Part shown: positions 57,701-64,000 of the stretch, one piece after another
Position numbering within the stretch: the first letter of the stretch is position 1
How the letters are laid out: each line of letters begins with the position of its first letter
NCBI GenBank assembly: GCA_027563935.2
Contig: CM050452.1
Span: forward strand, 31,380,850 to 31,444,849
From: Costus lasius
Lineage: Eukaryota; Streptophyta; Magnoliopsida; Zingiberales; Costaceae
Reading direction: 5' to 3'
DNA length: 64,000 nt
Program-made: the position numbers and the translations under genes
Notes under the pieces: model-generated
The model's input: the letters and a program-made list of their open reading frames with translations, nothing else
Told to the model about the DNA's origin: nothing
Databases searched by the model: none

Positions 57701-58598
57701 AGATCTAGGAGAAGCAGCCTATGTATTAGGTGTGAAGATCTACAGGGATAGATCTAAGAGGCTTCTCGGGCTATGCCAGAGTACTTACATCGATAAAATC
57801 CTGGAGAGATTTCATTTAGAGAATTCTAAAAGAGGGTATCTTCCAGTCAGACATGGTCTGAATCTTTCAAAGAGTCAGTGTCCACAAACACAGACTGAGA
57901 AAGATGAAATGGATAATACGCCTTATGCTTCGGCTATTGGATCCATTATGTATGCGATGTTGTGTACTCGCCCTGACGTCGCTTACGGGTTAAGCGTGAC
58001 CAGTCGATTCCAAAGTAATCCAGGTCAGGCACACTGGATTGTAGTCAAGAACATTTTAAAATATCTGCGGAGGACCAAAGATATGTTCTTGATATATGGT
58101 GGTCAGGAAGAACTCAGTATTGAAGGATATACTGACGCTTCGTTCCAGTCGGACCAGGATGATTTCCGATCGCAATCAGGCTATGTTTTTAGCTTGAATG
58201 GTGGAGCAGTGGTGTGGAAAAGTTTCAAACAGTCAACTGTTGCTGATTCCACAACAGAAGCTGAGTATGTTGCAGCCTCAGAAGCATCCAAGGAGGCAGT
58301 GTGGATTCGTAAGTTCATTCAGGAACTTGGTGTTGTTCCTTCGAGTGCAGATCCTTTGGTTATCTTCTGTGATAACACTGGAGCTATAGCACAAGCAAAG
58401 GAACCACGGTCGCACCAGAAGTCCAAGCACATACAGAGACGGTTTCACTTGATCCGGGAGATCATTGATCGTGGCGAGATCAAAATATGCAAGGTTCATA
58501 CAGACGACAATCTGGCTGACCCGCTTACCAAGCCTCTGGCGCAGCAGAAGCATGAGAAGCACTGTAATAATATGGGTTTGAGATTTCTCAACCATTAG
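54714..58598 (+). pseudogene. Copia gag-pol polyprotein of C6, one nonsense codon
   Basis: 1295 codons with all domains in the usual order: gag with CCHC (CFHCGQLGHWKKDC), protease LDTACG, pre-integrase HHCC, integrase D-D-E (SDRGGEY, SERRNRT), RT with YVDD and RNase H. The single break is TAA at 56517-56519 (ATLP*), where relatives have TAC (Tyr), shortly after the integrase glutamate. The downstream half, with its first Met at 56568, stays in frame. One RT difference is WQMNV where relatives have WQMDV. That Asp is widely conserved in copia RTs, so the RT may be impaired as well. Confidence 0.95.
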
Positions 58599-58603
58599 AT
58601 TAA

Positions 58604-58618
58604 GTGCAAGTGGGAGAT
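58604..58618 (+). other. Polypurine tract of C6
   Basis: GTGCAAGTGGGAGAT directly before the 3' LTR. Confidence 0.88.
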
Positions 58619-60301
58619 TGTTGGGGTATGCCCTTAAGGCTAATGTTTGAGGCCTTGGGATTGTAACAGTATCATGTATAAACTTTTATGTTTATAAAGG
58701 CAATGGTTGTCATTCAGTATGTTACATTGTCTGCTGCAATGAGTGTACTTCTGAATGATGTCTCAATGCTGTTCAGCTAGGCTGACATGCTGTAATGTCC
58801 TTAGTCGAGATATCTTGGTGAACATGAGACAGCCTTGATATGATTGAGACTAATATGTGTACTAATCTTATAGGATGCTTCGAGCATGGAATAAGATGTA
58901 GACTCATGGGTACATTGGATGTACTGGACAGACCCTACTAGGATATTCAATTGCTTGTCACAATGTGAATAATCCTTGATTGCATCAAGTGGCACATGTC
59001 CTCTGACTTGAGATCGCTTGTGTTTCTAAATGATGATTGTCATTGTTTTGAGTTAGTTCAATATCATTTGAAACATAATGATTATAGACTATCTTGGATA
59101 ATGAGGTTGAGTCAGGTTAGGGCACTAGTGATAGACAAAGGATTGCCATCTCCTGGATTGGAGTGTGATGTTCTAGAAGGGGCCCCCCTGGATGAGATGA
59201 TTGAGAAAGTGTATGGCCATACCCAGGTGACTATGTTCATCTGATCTAATCATGCTCATCATATTGGAGTTACAAGCTTGACCCGCTTGTCCAATAAGAA
59301 CATCCAGTGGCAAAGGATACATGCATGCCTTGTGAAGTGGATTCACACTTGTGCTATGGTTTGGGTGTAGTCTTGGAAGACTCTTTCCTTTATATCGGGA
59401 GACAGTGATGTGTTGCTAGATACCCCTCACTGATCGTGATAACGTAGGTTATCGTTACCGACATTTAAAGGAAACCCTCAGGGTCGCACAATTTGGTGAT
59501 ATGGCTTACTTAAGTCAGATCGTGTGGACTGAATTGTTTTGGTTCAGTTTAAAGGAGTTTAAACTCTGATTGTAAGTGAGATCTGGTCTGATCATGTTTG
59601 ATTGATTAGGGCTTGAGATCGGTAAGCTTCGATCGAGAGTGTAGATGCTAGATCGGTGAGATCAAGAGCATCAAGAGATGTACGGTTAGATCTTGAACCT
59701 TCATGGTTCATATGAGATTTAGACCATGGCTTGGCTTGGTTCGATTTGTCATTTGGACCAAATGAAATTGGACCGAATTCAATTGAACCAATTCACAAGA
59801 CGTGAACGCATGGTTCAATTGAGTTGGCGTTTTGGAATGGATCAAAAGACATGAACGCATGTCTTGATGACTTTCCTTTTATGGAAGTCTTGAAATGCCA
59901 AAACGCCTATGTTGACTCAACGCCTCTAGGCTTCGATGCTCTCTCTTGGGTGAGGTATCGTTTACGCAAGGAGAAAGAGCTTTCGAAGAGGAAGAAGCTT
60001 TCATCTCGTCTCCTCAACACAAAGGACAACTTGGCAATTTTTGCTAGCACAAGAGTTGCGCAAGGAGTAAGCCTTCATCCCTTGTGTGTGATTTCTTTGG
60101 AGAAGATCCCTTCGATCTTTACTTCCAAGTCGCCATCTACTCATGGCTATGGTATGAATTACTTCTCATCTATACAAGCTTTGATGTTGATCATATGGCA
60201 TGCAAAAGATCCTAATAAACCCTATGCTTCCTTGCGAAAATCTTGAATATGTGCCAACCCCTTTAGGGTTTCACGCCCCCCTCTTGAAAGGGGTTTCTTC
60301 A
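58619..60301 (+). repeat. 3' LTR of C6
   Basis: 1683 bp, nearly identical to the 5' copy. The target duplication CTACA follows. Confidence 0.96.
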
Positions 60302-61157
60302 CTACACTCGAGAGCTCAGAGTTCGGTGGCGACGAAGAACGCGAGTCATTTCAAGAAGAAGAAGGCGACTTCAATGGAGGAGAGAAAGGAGTTTGTTTAA
60401 TTCTTTTCTCATCTTTACTTCGTTTAGTCTTCTTTACGTGCTGATCGAAGGGTTTGTACTTGTCGTAACCATGTATGTACTAGCGTAAAAACCTCAATTG
60501 GGATTTGCGTAGCCAGTCTTTTTGATTTACAAGTCTTAATGTTAAGAATTGCTTTTGGATGTATCTTTCGAGGCCATTTGATCTTGGTATATTTCATTCG
60601 TGTTTATCGATTTTTGGCCGGATCGGTTTTCGCACGTTAGTTGATTGTGCTAACAACTGAGAGGTGAATCACAATCAACACATTCTCCTTGATCAATCTT
60701 GTGTGCTCTATTACTAGAGTCGTAGAGTCCACTTGGTGAATCTTGGTGTCCGGTTTCACACGATCTACCTCTGGTTAGTCCAGCGCAAGAGTAGGAGACT
60801 AACTAAGTAGATTGTGGAGTTGTCCACCGCAAGAGTAGGAGACTAACTCAGTTGTTGAGTTGCGCACCCGAGAGGGGCATGGCTCAAGAGGACACATCCT
60901 TGGTTTTCTAAAGATTATGAAAGCAGTACTTTTCATTACGCTTATAAGTTCAAAGACGTTGTGAAACCCGATATCCCGATTTCTCTCTCATCGTTATGAC
61001 TTTCGTTTCATTACGTTTTTACTTTGAATTGCGACACCATTTGAGACCTTCAATCATTTAGCTATTGATTGTACGATTAGTTGGTAATTGACACTAGTCC
61101 TCATGGGAACGATATTTTTACTACACGATAAAAATCGTGCGCTTGCGGTTGCTATCA
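60302..61157 (+). repeat. Right part of the Tat-like LTR G3 (R-U5), ends at 61157
   Basis: Continues 51184 across C6. It ends ...GCTATCA, followed by AGTTTTTG, the usual spacer before a tRNA-Asp primer site. From about 60840 it is an inverted, diverged copy of G4 (for example CACCCGAGAGGGGCATGGCT against CACCCGAGAGGGGTACGGCT in the reverse complement). It also has two CGCAAGAGTAGGAGACTAAC repeats near 60785 and 60829. Confidence 0.7.
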
Positions 61158-61177
61158 AGTTTTTGAATGTAGTAACT

Positions 61178-61194
61178 CCCCGGCAACGGCGCCA
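61178..61194 (-). other. tRNA-Asp-type primer binding site of G4
   Basis: Minus-strand TGGCGCCGTTGCCGGGG, the primer site style of plant Tat/Athila Ty3/gypsy elements, six bases from the LTR tip at 61201. Confidence 0.85.
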
Positions 61195-61200
61195 AAAACT

Positions 61201-62510
61201 TGATGTACAAAATCCGCAAGCACACGGCTTACCGATATAGTACTTAAGATATCGTTCCCACAGGGATGGATTGTCAAGTACCAAATCTTCCAATCTTTGA
61301 TAGCTAAACGATTGAAAATCAAGATTGATAAGGTTAACTAAGCTAAGAGCGTAACGAAATAAAAGGTCCTACTGATATGAGAGAAATCGAAAAATCGGGG
61401 TTCACCACGTTAATCAACCTACAAGCGAAATAAAAAATATTGCTTAGAAAATCTTTCGGAAACCAAGGACATGTCCCCTTGAGCCGTACCCCTCTCGGGT
61501 GCACAACTCAGCAACTTAGTTAGTCTCCGTGGTTGAGCAAGCAGAGTTCTAGTCGTTTCCTTCCATCATCAGCGGCAAAGAAATTGTAGAAGAGCTTAGC
61601 AGCAGAAGCTGTGATGGAAGGAGAGATAACTTCAAGAAGAAAAATCAATAGCCAACACCCGCAAGTGATACAAGAAGTGCCGAACTGCTGGAGGTGGAGA
61701 GGAATCGTCGCCTTCATTAATCCAAGGAAACCAGTGAACAGGGAATGGTTGAAGATACAGGAGGGCGGCGGTGTTTCGGTTGAATCTGGAGAGGTCAACG
61801 ATGATTTTCGTGGTGGCTAGAGGAGTAATGGATTGAAGGCAGCTGCAGAAATTGGATTGATGTTGCGTAGGTGGAACAGGGATTGAAGGGCGGTGATTGT
61901 TTCAGTTTGGAGTGAGCGACTGCGTCCCATAATAAATCCTGGAGATCTGGCGAACTGAAGAGGTGCATCTTCTTCCATTGAGGATTGTTGAAGGTCGGGG
62001 GTAGGTTAAAATCAGATTGATGAAGGGTGGCGTCGACGGATAACTTCTCCAGCAGATGACTCAGCGAAGCTTGGTGAAAACTATCGCCGATTTCCGTTGA
62101 AGGTTGAGACAGGGGTGGCGACAATTTGAAGTCAAATTAATAGAGGTAAATGTTGGATTCCGTTGTGGATTAAGGAAGAGGGCGGCGCTTGACTTCGGCG
62201 GCAGGTGTCTGTCGGCGGGATAGTGGTAGCAGTGGGCTGTCATGGAAGTCGGCGCAGCTTTTGATTGGGTCAGCGTGAAGGAGAACGATGTCGAAACTTC
62301 AATCCGCCTTAAATCCCAAACCAAAGTCAACATGTGAGGTCAACCCCAAATCGAACGCCAGCCACCATAAGTGTCCAATACTACAAGATTGCCACCAACA
62401 AATTAATTCATGCTTTACAATCCGCGCATATGCATAATAAAGCACTTGGCTCCCCTATTTTCTTCAGTTAGTTATGGCTGTAATGGATATTAAGGCCGTA
62501 GCTGTAAACT
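61201..62510 (-). repeat. Tat-like gypsy LTR G4, right boundary uncertain
   Basis: On the minus strand it ends ...GTACATCA at 61201, followed by the primer site. Upstream it contains GC-richer sequence with short ORFs that I do not regard as genes. The other boundary lies before an A-rich tract (T14-15 on plus, near 62513-62527). Its internal region is missing, and G3 meets it directly at the primer site. Confidence 0.55.
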
Positions 62511-62519
62511 GAATTTTTT

Positions 62520-63260
62520 TTTTTTTTCTGCAAAGTAAATAACACACATTAGAAAAAGTAAAATAACATAAAGATAAAGATAAAATGAAGCACTTGGGTT
62601 GCCTCCCAAGAAGTGCTAATTTAAGGTCATTAGCTTGACCAATGCCAAAGTGTTATGGCATTGCTGGAGGATCAGTGGCGTAATAGATGGCATGTAGACG
62701 CCTGCCATTTCGCCGTTGTGTAAGTGTGCCCACCAAAGTATGTATCCAGTGTTGCAGGTGGGTCACTATCTGAATAAAAATCATATGCATATTAAAGAAA
62801 AAATTAGTGCCCTTAATGTCATCAATGATATATCCAATAATCTTTCTAACATTAAAATATGCATCAATAATTATATAGAAAGTAGAATCAGGGCATAGCA
62901 GGTCATACCTTGTATTGTTTTGAAGAGATTTAAATTCAAAAGTCAGATTTGTACTCATCTCAGGATCTATGTCATCAAGTTTTGCAGGATTCACCTTATG
63001 TATGTCAATCATCATATTAGAGTCTTGTAGTTGGGAGAATGTGTTAGTATCAATTTCGGTCACCTCATCATCATCATCAATTATGTAGATGTCTAATGGA
63101 TCTTTATTAGTTTGAGTGGTGCCAACTTTCTTAACTACTTTGTCCAATATCTCCATGTTGTAACACAATGTAAATTGCATGTCATGATTTTCATTTATCA
63201 ACCTTTGGGGAAAATAAATCGGTGGTTTATATGGTGGTGGTGGGATGTACATTGGTTCCT
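62520..63260 (-). pseudogene. Remnant of a Tat/Athila-like gypsy polyprotein
   Basis: Minus-strand ORF ending at 62653. Residues MYIPPPPYKPPIYFPQRL resemble the conserved gag-protease linker of plant Athila/Tat elements (PPYKPP.PFPQRL is usual). Downstream are DPLDIYIIDDDDEVTEIDTN and a region with no motif I recognise. The ORF formally begins at 63372, but its first roughly 38 residues come from the adjoining copia LTR and are not part of this protein. The stretch 62520-62652 (CTTGGGTTGCCTCCCAAG) looks like further gypsy-derived DNA. Confidence 0.5.
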
Positions 63261-64000
63261 CTATTAGGGAATACCGGGTGTAATTTAAAATTTTGCAGTC
63301 CCAGGACGCAGCGAAAGAATCATTACACCCGAAACATATTCCTGTCCCAAGGATCCATGCGAGGAAGAACACAAGGATGTGACAAGGATAATACCTCTAT
63401 TGCTTGCTCGGTTCTTGAAGCCATGTTCGAAGACGATCAAGTGCTCAGTTCTTGAGGCAAGGTTTCCATCCAAGGAACAAAGCGGGAGGCGCCTAATGCT
63501 TCCTTATGAAGCAACATGCACCCACTTCACCCCATTATGCCCTTGGCGCCAATGGGGTGAAACTCTTCCCCATTATACCCTTATTTGCTTATACCTCTTC
63601 TTGACAACTAGTTATTGGGCCTCATTGGATTAATGAGCTAGCCCAAACTTCATGGTATGGGTTGATTAAGCCATTGGATCCAATCCAATGCAACCCTAAT
63701 CCAAATGTGACCAATCTAGGTCAATTTCGGGTCAACCTGCCAAAAATGTAGTTTGGCTCCAATAACTTTCTTCCAACTCATCAGGGCCATTGGCGCTGAT
63801 GAAATCTTCCAAATTGATCCAAGTTATCCAATAACTTGATTATAAGTCTTCTAATTAAAGCAACGTCAAGAGTCTATTGCGTGTGACCCCGTAGGATCCT
63901 TATGACGATGGAAATGATGTAAACATCATAAGTAGTGAGGGGTATCTAACAACACATCACTACTACCCATGTCATAGGACTTAAGTCATTATGGCAACAA
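63260..64000 (-). repeat. Diverged copia LTR C7, partial
   Basis: The minus strand shares the block AGTGATGTGTTGTTAGATAC...CCCTCACT with the main family (63931-63963), plus blocks near TTAAAATTTTGCA at the U5 end. It is otherwise well diverged. It continues past the window. The left edge is uncertain by tens of bases. At the hairpin position it has a different stem, ATGATG-TTTA-CATCAT (63914-63929). Confidence 0.72.

Larger units (their letters stand above)
51185..60301 (+). mobile_element. Complete Ty1/copia retrotransposon C6, nested in G3
   Basis: 9117 bp, equal LTRs of 1683 bp (51185-52867 and 58619-60301) and a perfect target duplication CTACA (51180-51184 and 60302-60306). The LTRs differ at about 6 positions by eye. 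One nonsense codon breaks gag-pol. Confidence 0.97.

Noticed and set aside
61054..62333. Several short ORFs in the Tat-like LTR G4
   Set aside because: They overlap one another in different frames, have no domains, and lie between an LTR tip and its likely other boundary.
62653..63372. 239-residue ORF with a hydrophobic N-terminus, resembling a secreted host protein
   Set aside because: The N-terminal 38 or so residues come from the adjoining copia LTR. The rest contains the gypsy PPPPYKPP.YFPQRL linker, so it is a repeat remnant.

Overview
This window looks like repeat-rich, probably heterochromatic DNA from a flowering plant. It is built almost entirely of nested LTR retrotransposons. I see no host gene, rRNA, tRNA gene, CRISPR array or bacterial feature. 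The plant assignment rests on Ty1/copia elements with initiator-Met primer sites and LTRs of about 1.7 kb (Angela/Tork-like, my inference), a Tekay/Del-like chromovirus end, and a Tat/Athila-type tRNA-Asp primer site. The species cannot be read from the sequence. Element names (C for copia, G for gypsy, S for solo LTR) are mine.

Layout. 1-3902: 3' end of a Ty3/gypsy chromovirus (G1) with a 3.2 kb LTR. 3903-4172: fragment of an unrelated copia LTR (C0). 4173-22091: copia C1 (minus), whose leader is split by the complete copia C2 (plus, 11062-20144, target duplication GACTT). The LTR at 20394-22091 serves C1 and also abuts the remnant of an older copia, C3 (22092-23668 and 32840-32944). C3 is split by the complete copia C4 (minus, 23669-32839, duplication GCCTC). 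32945-50271: gypsy G2 (plus), split by copia C5 (minus, 35208-45992, duplication CCTCC). C5 itself holds a solo LTR S1 (37741-39426, duplication AGAAG). 50272-51184 and 60302-61157: a Tat-like LTR (G3) split by the complete copia C6 (plus, 51185-60301, duplication CTACA). 61158-63260: a head-to-head Tat-like LTR (G4), its primer site, and a gypsy polyprotein remnant. 63260-64000: a diverged copia LTR (C7).

C1, C2, C4, C5 and C6 belong to one copia family with one gag-pol frame of about 1294 codons. Every copy is broken by at least one nonsense codon. Counted by eye, the LTR pairs differ at about 5 (C2), 6 (C4), 6 (C6), 13 (C1) and 20 (C5) sites, so the nested elements are younger than their hosts.

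The most interesting signal is how this family appears to start gag-pol. A short ATG-GC exon end in the LTR (U5) is followed by a GT splice donor. A conserved branch point, pyrimidine tract and AG acceptor lie 21 nt before the gag start. Joining them puts the U5 ATG in frame with gag in all five copies. In C1 and C5 the old gag ATG is mutated to ACA. The roughly 1.9 kb predicted intron contains the primer site and two hairpins of the same unusual design, so splicing would separate a translated RNA from a genomic RNA. Downstream of the LTR TATA box sits another hairpin, which keeps its shape with an entirely different stem in C7.
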